This document shows positions 35,978-44,384 of a DNA stretch of 64,000 nt, in pieces. The position numbers and the translations under genes are program-made. Below the pieces are notes generated by a model that saw nothing but the letters and a program-made list of their open reading frames with translations, had not been told where the DNA came from and did not search any database. Location: NCBI RefSeq assembly GCF_014199255.1, contig NZ_JACIJF010000005.1:124001-188000 (forward strand), in the 5' to 3' direction. How positions within the stretch are numbered: position 1 is the stretch's first letter; each line of letters begins with the position of its first letter. The DNA comes from Sphingomonas xinjiangensis. Its GTDB lineage: Bacteria; Pseudomonadota; Alphaproteobacteria; Sphingomonadales; Sphingomonadaceae.

Positions 35978-37749
35978 TGAGCCTGGGCCTCACTTATCTG
36001 CGCATCGTGCTGTCGCGCTGGCGTCTGGTCCTCGGGTCGATCGTGCTGTGCACGGTGGCGGCGTGGGCGTTCAGCGCGCTCTACCTCGCGCAGAAGCCCA
36101 AGTTCGAAGCGGCCGCTCGCCTCAACATCGTGCCAACGCCCGAGGAATTGAACTATGCCACGCGCTTCGTGCGCGGCTCCACCTTCGATGGCGGCAGCGT
36201 GCTGCTTGGCACCTATTCCGAGTTCGCCCATACCCGGCCCGTCGTCGAGCCGATCGTGGACCGCTATGTCGCCGAGCAGGCTGCTGCATCGGGCATGAGT
36301 GTGGATCGCTGGATCGCGGCCAATTCGAACCCGCCCGGCTTCTCGCCCGGCCGCATCCTTTCGATCCTGAACTATGGCCAGGCGCCCAGCGTGCCGCTGC
36401 GCGAAGACCTGATCCAGGCCGTGATCGAAGGCACCACGATCGAGAATGTCGAGGGTACCTATCTTGTCCGTCTGAGCGTGGAATGGGAGGACCCCAAATC
36501 CGCTGCCTGGTTCGCCAATGCATTGTCTGGCGCCATTATCGCTCATGCCGAAGAGGCTTCGCGCAAGACCGGTCAGCAGCTCGCCACCACCCTGGAGGCC
36601 CGGCTCGATCAGAAGCGCGCCGAGCTTGCCGGCGTGCTCAAGCAATCGCGTGACTTGAAGTCGGGCATCGGCGTCGTCGACATCGACCGCCAAAAACAAT
36701 CGCTACTCGAAGCCCGGCTGCTCGAACAGGCGCAGCTGACCACCGATCGGGCGACCCTGGATTCCGCGCGCATCCAGGTCGCGGCGCTGCGCAGCCAGGC
36801 TAATGGCAAGCTGTCGAGCGCGCAGCAGACGCTGGAACAGACCATCGCGGTCGAGGGGCCGCGCGCAGCCGGTCTCGCGCGCAGCGTCGCCGTGCGCACC
36901 GCACGGATCGGCCAGATCGAAAAGCAGATCGCGAGTCTCGGCGGCTCGGAGGATCGAGTGAAGGCGCTCGACGACCGCGCAACCGCACTTCAGGCCGAAG
37001 TCGCCGCGCTTACCGAGCGCGTGAGCTTCAGCCGGACCGAAAACCTCGTCAACGGCCCGCGAATCCAGCTGATCGAGCGCGCAACCCCGCCGCTGGTGCG
37101 CAGTTCGCCAAAAATCTTCTTCAACACCGTGTTCGGCTTCATCGCCGGCTGTGCGCTCGCCGCGTGCCTGTTGCTGCTGCTCGGCCCCCGCAAGCCCCGG
37201 ATCGAATTCGAGGAAGCGGAAGTGCTACCCGCAACGGCGATCCCGGCGTCGCCGCCGATCGAGGCCTTGCCGCCGGAGCCCGCCCCCGTTCGCCAGCTGC
37301 CCGCCGATCACCCCTCGCCATTCCGCCTGCCCCGCCCCGCCAATGGCGTGTCCTACACGCCCGACGAGATTGTCGGGCTGACCGGGCCTTTGAACCACTG
37401 GCTGGCGGAGCCGCTGGCGCCTGACAGCCGTCCGGTGTTCGTCGGGGGAGTCGGCGGTGATCTCGACGCGAAATATCTTTCCCAATTGCTCCACGGCTTG
37501 CTGCGCCGCGCCGGCGCCGCACTCCAGATCATCGACGCCACTCAGAGCGAGGTACATTGGGACGGACCGGGCAAGCCGTTCGTCTATCTGGGCGGGCTGG
37601 CCGGCAGTGCTCGGCCCGAACTTCTCGCGCATCTGCCTGCCGACGGGCATCTCGTCCTCGCCGGCGGCGACGCGGCGCAGCCGGACTGGCGAAGCCGCGC
37701 CGAAGACGCGCCGGCGCAGGGCGCCTATGTCGTCGCTTTCGATCGCTGA
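35977..37749 (+). CDS. Wzc/Wzz-like chain-length determinant with degenerate kinase-like C-domain
   Basis: 590 aa polysaccharide co-polymerase. Helix 1 is near residues 17-38. A long periplasmic coiled-coil region follows. Helix 2 near 385-407 is preceded by the proline-rich ERATPPLVRSSPK motif. The C-terminal about 150 residues look like the Rossmann-type BY-kinase domain (VFVGGVGGDLDAKYLSQLLHGLLRRAG) but have no Walker A GKT/S, no recognisable Walker A' or B, and no tyrosine-rich tail. If no other kinase exists, this system regulates assembly without the usual BY-kinase cycle. Confidence 0.84.
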   Translation: MSLGLTYLRIVLSRWRLVLGSIVLCTVAAWAFSALYLAQKPKFEAAARLNIVPTPEELNYATRFVRGSTFDGGSVLLGTYSEFAHTRPVVEPIVDRYVAEQAAASGMSVDRWIAANSNPPGFSPGRILSILNYGQAPSVPLREDLIQAVIEGTTIENVEGTYLVRLSVEWEDPKSAAWFANALSGAIIAHAEEASRKTGQQLATTLEARLDQKRAELAGVLKQSRDLKSGIGVVDIDRQKQSLLEARLLEQAQLTTDRATLDSARIQVAALRSQANGKLSSAQQTLEQTIAVEGPRAAGLARSVAVRTARIGQIEKQIASLGGSEDRVKALDDRATALQAEVAALTERVSFSRTENLVNGPRIQLIERATPPLVRSSPKIFFNTVFGFIAGCALAACLLLLLGPRKPRIEFEEAEVLPATAIPASPPIEALPPEPAPVRQLPADHPSPFRLPRPANGVSYTPDEIVGLTGPLNHWLAEPLAPDSRPVFVGGVGGDLDAKYLSQLLHGLLRRAGAALQIIDATQSEVHWDGPGKPFVYLGGLAGSARPELLAHLPADGHLVLAGGDAAQPDWRSRAEDAPAQGAYVVAFDR

Positions 37750-39031
37750 GCCCGCCGCCCGGGCACCCGACGCGGAGGCGATGCGGTTCCTGGCGATGGT
37801 GCCGCTGCTTGTCTATGCGGTGCTCGGCCAGCTCGACGCGGTGGGCAACCGGCTGTCGGCGCATCTGCCGATCGGCACCACCGAACTGACCCTCGCCGCG
37901 CTGCTCGGCGCGACTTTGCTCGTCTGCCTGCTGCCCGAAGGCCCGCAGCGCCGCGTTCGTGGCGCCACCGGCGTTCGGCTGATCGCCATGCTGTTCTGGT
38001 GGGCGGTGTTCAGCTGGACCCTGTCCCGGCACAAGGATGCCGGCCTCAGCTATCTGATCCAGCTCGGCATTGCGATCCTGCCCGGCCTCTGCACCCTGAT
38101 CATTGTCGACCGTCCTGGGCGGCTGCGCCTGATGCTTTGGGCGATCATCGGCGCGGGCACAGTGTCGGCGGTGATCGTCCTGATCGAGACGCGCACCGGC
38201 GGGCGCATCGTGTCCACGTCCATCGCCGCGACGACCGCGGGGTTCGAGGGCGTTGCGCGCTCGGCCGGGGGATCGGACGAGAACCCCAGCACTGCCGCGC
38301 AGATGCTGCTGATTTCCGTGGCGCTGGCGCTCGGCCTGCTGTTCGCGGGTGAGCGCCGGTTCCGCCTCCCGCTGCTGGGCTTTGTGGCGATCGGGGCTGC
38401 CGCGCTGGTCCTCGGCGGCGCGCGTAGCGCGGTGCTGGGGCTGGGCGCCGCCCTCGCGCTGATCGTCTGGCGCTTCCGCCACCGTCCTTTCTTTCCCCTG
38501 CTGATCGTCGGCGGGATCGTGGCGCTGATCGCGGCGATCCCCTTCCTGCCGCCCACGCTGCTCGACCGCTTTGCCGCGATCGGCAACTTCGCGCAGGATC
38601 AGACCCTGTTCCGCCGCATCACCTACCTGCGGATCGGCGCCGATCTGATCGAGCATTCCCCCATATGGGGTGTGGGGCCCGGCAACTTCCCACTATATTA
38701 TGTGACCGACGCCTATCGCTGGATGCCGGGACGCGAGCCGTTTCCGCGTGAACTTCACAACACCTATCTCGACGCCGCCACTGAATACGGATTGGTCGGC
38801 TTCCTCATCTTCGCTGCTCTCTTGGCGTACGCGCTGCTCTCCGCCACGCGCGCCACGAGTGCGCTCGACCCGATGCTCGCCGCGTGCGGCTATGCGCTCA
38901 GCATTGCGCTCGCCGCTTTGCTGGTCGGGTGCTTCTTCATGCCGCACAAGGACCTGCGCTATCTGTGGCTGCTGCTTGCGCTCGCGATTCAGGCCGGGCG
39001 GTTGCGCGCCGCCGAAGGGACCTCGCCGTGA
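37727..39031 (+). CDS. O-antigen ligase/polymerase-type membrane protein (Wzy/WaaL)
   Basis: 434 aa with about 11-12 hydrophobic segments and one large periplasmic loop. Family pieces visible are GGARSAVLGLGAAL, RITYLRIGADLIEHSPIWGVGPGNFP and HNTYLDAATEYGLVGFLIFAALL, which match the Wzy_C/O-antigen ligase domain. In this locus it is the likely repeat-unit polymerase. The start at ATG 37727 overlaps the co-polymerase gene by 23 bases. Confidence 0.87.
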   Translation: MSSLSIAEPAARAPDAEAMRFLAMVPLLVYAVLGQLDAVGNRLSAHLPIGTTELTLAALLGATLLVCLLPEGPQRRVRGATGVRLIAMLFWWAVFSWTLSRHKDAGLSYLIQLGIAILPGLCTLIIVDRPGRLRLMLWAIIGAGTVSAVIVLIETRTGGRIVSTSIAATTAGFEGVARSAGGSDENPSTAAQMLLISVALALGLLFAGERRFRLPLLGFVAIGAAALVLGGARSAVLGLGAALALIVWRFRHRPFFPLLIVGGIVALIAAIPFLPPTLLDRFAAIGNFAQDQTLFRRITYLRIGADLIEHSPIWGVGPGNFPLYYVTDAYRWMPGREPFPRELHNTYLDAATEYGLVGFLIFAALLAYALLSATRATSALDPMLAACGYALSIALAALLVGCFFMPHKDLRYLWLLLALAIQAGRLRAAEGTSP

Positions 39032-40254
39032 AGCTTGCCGTCATCGTTACCGAATTTCCCAAGTCGACCGAGACCTTCATCTATCGCGACCTAGTCAAGT
39101 TCGTAGAGGCCGGGGTGGATGTTCGCCTATACCACCTCACGCCGTTCCGGCGCGATCAGACGCTGCATGGCTTCGCCGCGCCGCTGAAGGAGCGCGCCGT
39201 GGATCTGCGCTTCTGGCAGCCCCGCGCCCTATTTCGCGCGCTGCTACGACGCCCCCGCTCCCTGATCTCCGCAGTGGCGCGGATGCTTTGGGCCTATCGC
39301 CACCACCCCAAGATTGCCGCCAAGTCGCTTGCCTTGGTGCCAAAGGCTCTGGCCATCGCCGAAGACGCGCGCGCGTTTGGCGCCAGCCATGTTCACGCGG
39401 AGTTCGCAGGCCACCCCGCCACCGCAGCCTGGATCGGGCGACACGCCGGAGGCTTGCCTTATTCGGTCAGCTGCCGCGCCCATGACATCTTCCGCACCCA
39501 GGCGCTGCTTGCCGAAAAACTGGGCGAAGCAGCCGCGATCCGCACCGTCAGTAATTTCGGCCGTGCCTTTTTACGCGAGCGGATCCCGGCCATCGCCCAC
39601 CTCCCCATCGACGTCATTCACTCAAGCGTCGATGTCGGGCGCATCGTGCCGGTCGATACGATGTCGAGCACCACTCCGTTCCAAATCCTCTATGTCGGCG
39701 CGCTTGAGCCCAAGAAGGGCGTTGACCACCTCCTCGACGCGCTGGTGCTCGCCGCACCGAAGCTTGGGGACTGGACCTGCCGCCTGATCGGCCACGGTCC
39801 GGACGCCGAGGCGCTCTGCAGCCGCGCCGCTGCGCTCGGCCTAGGGGACCGCGTCCGCTTTCTCGGCATGCAGCCGTTCGAAGCGGTGGCCGAGGCGTAT
39901 CGCTCCGCCAGCGTCTGCGTCGCGCCCAGCATCATCGGCCGCAATGGCCGTCAGGAAGGCATTCCCAACGTGATGATCGAAGCGCTCGCTTATCAGCGTC
40001 CCGCGATCACCACCGCCATATCCGGCATTCCCGAGCTGATCCGCCACTGCGACACTGGGCTGCTGGTGCCGCCCGGCGATCCCGCGGGGCTCGCCGAGGC
40101 GCTATTGCGCGTGCACCGCGATCCCGAAGCGGCACTGGCGATGGCTCGCCGTGGCCGCGCACATGTCGCGATGGAATTCGATCTTGCCGTGAATACGCGC
40201 CGCCAACTCGACTTGTTCTTCCCCGGTCGAACGCCTGCAGCGTTGGTTCAATAG
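39028..40254 (+). CDS. Family 4 glycosyltransferase
   Basis: 408 aa GT-B enzyme. It opens with VIVTEFPKSTETFIYRDLV, has HVHAEFAGHPATAAWIG and SCRAHDIF in the acceptor domain. The donor domain has YVGALEPKKGVDHLLDAL, LIGHGPDAEAL, APSIIGRNGRQEGIPNVMIEALAYQRPAIT and GIPELIRH, a typical GT4 E-x7-E region. It starts at GTG overlapping the polymerase stop. It is the last plus-strand gene, and its 3' end overlaps the convergent cupin gene by seven bases. Confidence 0.9.
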   Translation: MKLAVIVTEFPKSTETFIYRDLVKFVEAGVDVRLYHLTPFRRDQTLHGFAAPLKERAVDLRFWQPRALFRALLRRPRSLISAVARMLWAYRHHPKIAAKSLALVPKALAIAEDARAFGASHVHAEFAGHPATAAWIGRHAGGLPYSVSCRAHDIFRTQALLAEKLGEAAAIRTVSNFGRAFLRERIPAIAHLPIDVIHSSVDVGRIVPVDTMSSTTPFQILYVGALEPKKGVDHLLDALVLAAPKLGDWTCRLIGHGPDAEALCSRAAALGLGDRVRFLGMQPFEAVAEAYRSASVCVAPSIIGRNGRQEGIPNVMIEALAYQRPAITTAISGIPELIRHCDTGLLVPPGDPAGLAEALLRVHRDPEAALAMARRGRAHVAMEFDLAVNTRRQLDLFFPGRTPAALVQ

Positions 40255-41150
40255 GCCTCGCGGCCATTGTGCTGGCCGCCCAGCCGCCGAAAGGTCCGGA
40301 TCGCGCCCTTCGCCAACCGGTGCGCCGCGATCTTCGCCGCATCGGCCCCCGGATGCGTTCCAGGCGCTGCCGGCGAAAGGCCGAACGAGCGCAGCCGACG
40401 GTTGACGCGATGCAGCCGCGCCTCGCCATCGCTTGCCCGCGATCGCCAAGTGATGCTGAACGAGACCGAGCGCTCCGGCCCGTTCTGCACCCAGTGGGGC
40501 GCCTTGACGGGCACATGGACCGCGTCGCCCGGCCCCATCGCGAAATCCTGCGCCTTAGGGTCGAATTCGGGATCGTGGCGCATGTTGCGATGTGCCCCAC
40601 CGCGATGAAACGCCTCGTGCATGCCTTGGGCGACGATATCGGCATCATCTGCCGGATAGACCCGCATGGTCTTGCTGCCGGCGATCTGAAGCAGGATGTT
40701 GTGCTCGGGATCCATGTGGAAGGGAGTCACGGCATTGGGTGACGACAGGAATACGAAGGCCTCGCGCCGCTGATAGGCGCCGGTCGCCGGCTCCACCACC
40801 GGCGCGATCTCCGCTAAGCAGGCGTCGATCAACGCCGCATAAGCCGGATCGATGTCCACCTTCTTCAACACCATCCAGCAGCCATTCTGTTCGATGGTGC
40901 GGACGATCTCGCCCACCGGCATGTCGGCCTGGTGGATGCCGGCCGGATCCTGGTCGACCTTCAGGTTGCCGAAGCTGTGCTCGACATGACTGGCGGGCAG
41001 CCGCTCGGCAAGCCGCGCCAGCTCCTCCAGCGCGAACAGCGGATGATGGTGCAACTGGTGCCGTACCGCAGCCGGCGATCCTGGATACGCCGCTGCGAAG
41101 GCGGAAAGCCCATCGGGCGCAAAGCATGCTTGCATGGTCATGGCCGTCAT
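40248..41150 (-). CDS. Cupin-like / JmjC-type domain protein (cupin_8 family)
   Basis: 300 aa. The cupin core carries FVFLSSPNAVTPFHMDPEHNILLQIAGSKTMRVYP, where the H-x-D of FHMD is the expected metal ligand pair, and later GDAVHVPVKAPHWVQNG supplies a histidine. This is the arrangement of Fe(II)/2-oxoglutarate oxygenases of the cupin_8/JmjC-like group. The start codon overlaps the acyltransferase stop (ATGA), so the two proteins are made together. A hydroxylase acting on a polysaccharide, sugar or protein partner is possible but unproven. Confidence 0.72.
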   Translation of the reverse strand: MTAMTMQACFAPDGLSAFAAAYPGSPAAVRHQLHHHPLFALEELARLAERLPASHVEHSFGNLKVDQDPAGIHQADMPVGEIVRTIEQNGCWMVLKKVDIDPAYAALIDACLAEIAPVVEPATGAYQRREAFVFLSSPNAVTPFHMDPEHNILLQIAGSKTMRVYPADDADIVAQGMHEAFHRGGAHRNMRHDPEFDPKAQDFAMGPGDAVHVPVKAPHWVQNGPERSVSFSITWRSRASDGEARLHRVNRRLRSFGLSPAAPGTHPGADAAKIAAHRLAKGAIRTFRRLGGQHNGREAY

Positions 41151-42256
41151 CCTGCCGTTGTGGAGGTAAGCGATCCATCGGCGCGCTGCCGCATCCGGGC
41201 CATTGCCGCGCACAACAGGCGTGAGCCAAGGCTCTCGAACGGAATGGCAAGCGACACGATCCGGCGCCGATCGGGCCAGATCCGATTGATCATGGGGTGG
41301 TCGGCGCGGGCACAGCTATCCACCTGCCGCAGGTCGCGCACGTCCAACGCATGGCGCAGATATTCCATCTCAATCAGCACGCCGGGCGAATAGCGCGCCC
41401 AATCCTCGTCAAACGCGATCTTGAGCTGGAACGCTTCGTCGCCGCGCTCCAAATTGGCGAGCATTGCGATCGTGCGATCACCAACCCTCATTCGATGGAA
41501 GTCCAGGGTTCCTGCGCGATTGGCGGCGTGAAGGATGGTGCGGAAACATCGTTCGGTCGCCGGATCAGCATTCGCGGCAACCCCTTCCCGGCCCTTCCAT
41601 CCCGTGGCCTCCAGTTCGAACAGCGTGTCGATCCACGGGTCCACGGACTCACGGGGTGCGAGGCGTTCGAAGCTCAGCGCCCCGTGTTCGCCCAGGCGAG
41701 CGCGAAGGCGGCGATGCTCCTTCAGCACCTTGGGGCGGACATGCGCCACCGCATGCGCCTCGCTGGAAAGGCCGCGGTTCAGCACCGCTCGGCCATAATC
41801 GCGTGTGACATAATGGCTGCGCCCTGCGTCGCGCAGCACGGTCAGCAACGCCAACGTCGAAGGGCTGTCGCCATCCAGCGCCGACAACCGCAGATACTGC
41901 CCAGGCATGCGCGCGAGCACCGGCAGCGCTGCTCGCCAAAAGTTCCGCTCCGCCCCGGCGTGCACCAGCGGCTCGCCAAGCGCGCGGACCCGTTGGTCCC
42001 AATTCTCGACGCAAACCGCCACACCACGCTTGCGCCGCGTAGCGACGGGCAACAGCCCGGCTAACGCCCCGCTTTCCGAATGGCGCACCAGCAGCAGCTG
42101 CGGCACTTGCGCTTCGGGCAGATCGAGGCACGCTGCCAGCGCTTTGCGCCCATAGAACGGGTTCGCCGTCCCCGCGGTCTTCGCAAGCGCATCCCACGCA
42201 TCCGCCACGACGGGATCGTCGACTGCCGCGCGCTCGCAGATGAAGGTGCCGCCCAA
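41147..42256 (-). CDS. CelD/BcsL-like acyltransferase (GNAT fold)
   Basis: 369 aa. It contains VRPKVLKEHRRLRARLGEHGAL, TLFELEATGWKGREGVAANA, and FHRMRVGDRTIAMLANLERGDEAFQLKIAFDEDWARYSPG, matching the Acetyltransf_6 family. The GWKG motif is shared with the 29676 gene. The frame opens right after a TAA, so the TTG at 42254-42256 is the first possible start; a GAGG lies about 11 bases upstream. Coupled to the cupin gene. Confidence 0.78.
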   Translation of the reverse strand: MGGTFICERAAVDDPVVADAWDALAKTAGTANPFYGRKALAACLDLPEAQVPQLLLVRHSESGALAGLLPVATRRKRGVAVCVENWDQRVRALGEPLVHAGAERNFWRAALPVLARMPGQYLRLSALDGDSPSTLALLTVLRDAGRSHYVTRDYGRAVLNRGLSSEAHAVAHVRPKVLKEHRRLRARLGEHGALSFERLAPRESVDPWIDTLFELEATGWKGREGVAANADPATERCFRTILHAANRAGTLDFHRMRVGDRTIAMLANLERGDEAFQLKIAFDEDWARYSPGVLIEMEYLRHALDVRDLRQVDSCARADHPMINRIWPDRRRIVSLAIPFESLGSRLLCAAMARMRQRADGSLTSTTAG

Positions 42257-42648
42257 TTAAGTCACTCGCCTCTGTCCACCGAGGCAAGCCTAGGGCCCAA
42301 TACTGAGGATAAGATTTACGCTGGCTGCGGTTGAACAGAAGCTTCAGCGGATGGGCTTCATTTCAGGCAGGCCACCTACAGCATGTACATCAATTTCCGC
42401 CATCCCGTTTCCGCTCTGACAACAGCGGCAAGCTCGCTCGGCAGGGCGCTTGATCAGCGCCGCAAGACGCCGCCGCTCCTTGCGGTTGGGTTGGGTAGCC
42501 TCGCTGTGCATCACGCTCCTCGCTTTCGTCGTAATCGACAAACCGAACGCCCTTCGCATCGTTCCGGCGGTTGCGTCGGCCCCGGGCGATCTGGCTTGCG
42601 GAAGCGCGGCACTTGGGCGAGCATGCTGTCACAGGGGAGATACCGACG
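42257..42648. other. Intergenic region between the EPS locus and the amidohydrolase
   Basis: About 390 bases. The right part may hold the amidohydrolase promoter and its ribosome site (AGGGGAGATA). The minus strand carries one short ORF with a strong Shine-Dalgarno, listed separately. No repeat or clear terminator was found here. Confidence 0.5.
42344..42511 (-). CDS. Small basic/cysteine-containing protein, 55 aa, unknown
   Basis: Short ORF with an excellent Shine-Dalgarno (GAGGAG seven bases before ATG 42509-42511). The N-terminal half is strongly basic (NRKERRRLAALIKR), followed by CRCCQSG and a mixed tail ending PEMKPIR. No family recognised. It lies 88 bases downstream of the start-side of the acyltransferase gene, on the same strand and upstream of it. 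Third-position GC is moderate. Confidence 0.45.
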   Translation of the reverse strand: MHSEATQPNRKERRRLAALIKRPAERACRCCQSGNGMAEIDVHAVGGLPEMKPIR

Positions 42649-43980
42649 ATGAAGCCGTTCCTGATCGCGCTCGCGACCACGATTGCCACGCCCGCGCTGG
42701 CGCAGATCCCGCCGGCGCGACCCACCACGCCCCAGACGACCTATATTCAGGCCGGCACGCTGCTCGACCGCCCCGGCCGTCCGCCGCGCGGCAACAGCAC
42801 CATCATCGTACGTGACGGCAACATCGCTGAGGTCCGCGACGGGTTCGCCCCGCCCGAAGCCGGCGCCGCCCTGATCGATCTGCGCGACGCATTCGTCCTG
42901 CCCGGGCTGATCGACATGCATGTCCACCTTTGGGGGGTCGGCGGTGATCCGATGCGGGCGCGGCTGGAGGCGCTGACACGTGACCGCTTCGACAATCAGA
43001 TGACGGCGGTTGCCAACGCGAAGACCACGCTTGCGGCGGGGTTTACATCGGTTCGTGATCTGGGCGGCGATCCACGCGGTATCCGTGCGCTGCGCGACGC
43101 GATCGATGCCGGGCTGGTCGATGGACCAACCATCACCAACGCCGGCGAGATGATCTCAGTGACGGGCGGGCATGGCGACGATGGCAACGGTCTGGCGGAG
43201 GAATTTGCCGACATGGTCCACGCCAAGGAGATCAACCTGTGCGACGGTCCCGATAATTGCCGCCGCGCGGTGCGCGCGCAGGTGGCGCTCGGCGCCCGCG
43301 TCATCAAGTTCGCGGCGACAGGTGGCGTGCTCTCCAACGTGAGTGGCGGACTTGGGCGCGCGATGACGCCCGAGGAGATGCGCGCGATCATCGAAACAGC
43401 GCATGCACTCGGCCGCAAGGTCGCGGCTCACAGCCACGCGACCGAAGGCACGCGGGCCGCGCTTGAGGCAGGTGTCGACTCCATCGAACACGGCACCTTC
43501 CTGGACGATGAGACCATCAGGCTGTTCAAGGCCAAGGGCGCCTATCTGGTCCCGACGGAGATCGCGCCTGTCGCCGCGCTGGCGCAGGCGCGCGGCGGCG
43601 CCCTGCCGCCCGCGACGATCGTAAAGGCAGAGGAAGCCGCTGCTGCCATGGCCGCCAATCACCGCCGCGCCTATGCCGCAGGGGTGAAGGTCGCGTTCGG
43701 AACCGATACCGGGGTGTCGAAGCACGGTGATAATGCCACCGAATTCGCGCTCCTCGTCCAAAACGGCTTAACCCCCAGCCAAGCCATCGCCGCCGCGACG
43801 ATCGACGCCGCCGACCTGCTCGGCCGTAACGACATAGGCACACTTGCCCCCGGGAAGACTGCCGACATAATCGCGGTGACCGGCTACCCGCTTCAAGACG
43901 TCACACGCCTGGAACATGTCGACTTCGTCATGCACCGGGGGATCATCGCGAAAGGACCCGCTAGGGTCGCAAACCGTTAG
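42649..43980 (+). CDS. Secreted metal-dependent amidohydrolase (dipeptidase/imidazolonepropionase-like)
   Basis: 443 aa with a signal peptide (KPFLIALATTIATPALAQ). The amidohydrolase TIM barrel shows HVHLWG (metal HxH), VIKFAATGGVLS with the probable carboxylated lysine, AAHSHATEGTRAALEAGVDSIEHGTFLDD (two more histidines) and AFGTDTGVSKHGDN (the last aspartate). This is the binuclear-zinc subgroup that includes L-Lys/L-Arg-specific dipeptidases of Caulobacter relatives. It likely cleaves dipeptides or acyl amino acids in the periplasm. Good AGGGGAGA site upstream. Confidence 0.88.
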   Translation: MKPFLIALATTIATPALAQIPPARPTTPQTTYIQAGTLLDRPGRPPRGNSTIIVRDGNIAEVRDGFAPPEAGAALIDLRDAFVLPGLIDMHVHLWGVGGDPMRARLEALTRDRFDNQMTAVANAKTTLAAGFTSVRDLGGDPRGIRALRDAIDAGLVDGPTITNAGEMISVTGGHGDDGNGLAEEFADMVHAKEINLCDGPDNCRRAVRAQVALGARVIKFAATGGVLSNVSGGLGRAMTPEEMRAIIETAHALGRKVAAHSHATEGTRAALEAGVDSIEHGTFLDDETIRLFKAKGAYLVPTEIAPVAALAQARGGALPPATIVKAEEAAAAMAANHRRAYAAGVKVAFGTDTGVSKHGDNATEFALLVQNGLTPSQAIAAATIDAADLLGRNDIGTLAPGKTADIIAVTGYPLQDVTRLEHVDFVMHRGIIAKGPARVANR

Positions 43981-43986
43981 GGCTCC

Positions 43987-44331
43987 ATGCCTCACGCGAG
44001 CAAAATAGTTCACCCCGCTGGTCCCGACGCCCCGCACGCCTTCGACATCATTCCGTTGAAGCCGCGCAACGGGACCTTGGATGCCAAATGTCCAGTCTGT
44101 CATGGCTATGGCGAATGGAACACCGAGATCGACCTGGTCAGCTTCCGCTGCAAACGGGCGGTCTGTCCCCGCTGCATGGGCGCCGGATGGGTCGAAACCG
44201 GCAGTGATCCGATCGGGATGCCCGACATCGAGCTGTCGCCGAAGGGCCAACCCGAATGGGTGGTGCGCTACGTGCCTGGTGAGGATGTGGCGGATGAGAG
44301 CATTCCGGCCGGCAACCTCGCATCGCCCTGA
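43987..44331 (+). CDS. Small zinc-ribbon protein with DnaJ-like CxxCxGxG motifs
   Basis: 114 aa, probably cytoplasmic. Two cysteine pairs, KCPVCHGYGEW and VCPRCMGAGWVETG, resemble DnaJ zinc-finger repeats and should bind one zinc ion. The N-terminus (HAFDIIPLKPRNGTLDAK) has no signal. It follows the amidohydrolase by six bases and may be co-transcribed. The function is unknown; a chaperone-like or RNA-binding role would be speculation. Confidence 0.65.
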   Translation: MPHASKIVHPAGPDAPHAFDIIPLKPRNGTLDAKCPVCHGYGEWNTEIDLVSFRCKRAVCPRCMGAGWVETGSDPIGMPDIELSPKGQPEWVVRYVPGEDVADESIPAGNLASP

Positions 44332-44384
44332 TCGGCACGCCTCGGGGTCGCCAGTTCAACCCACGCGCATTATGGGAGCATCGC

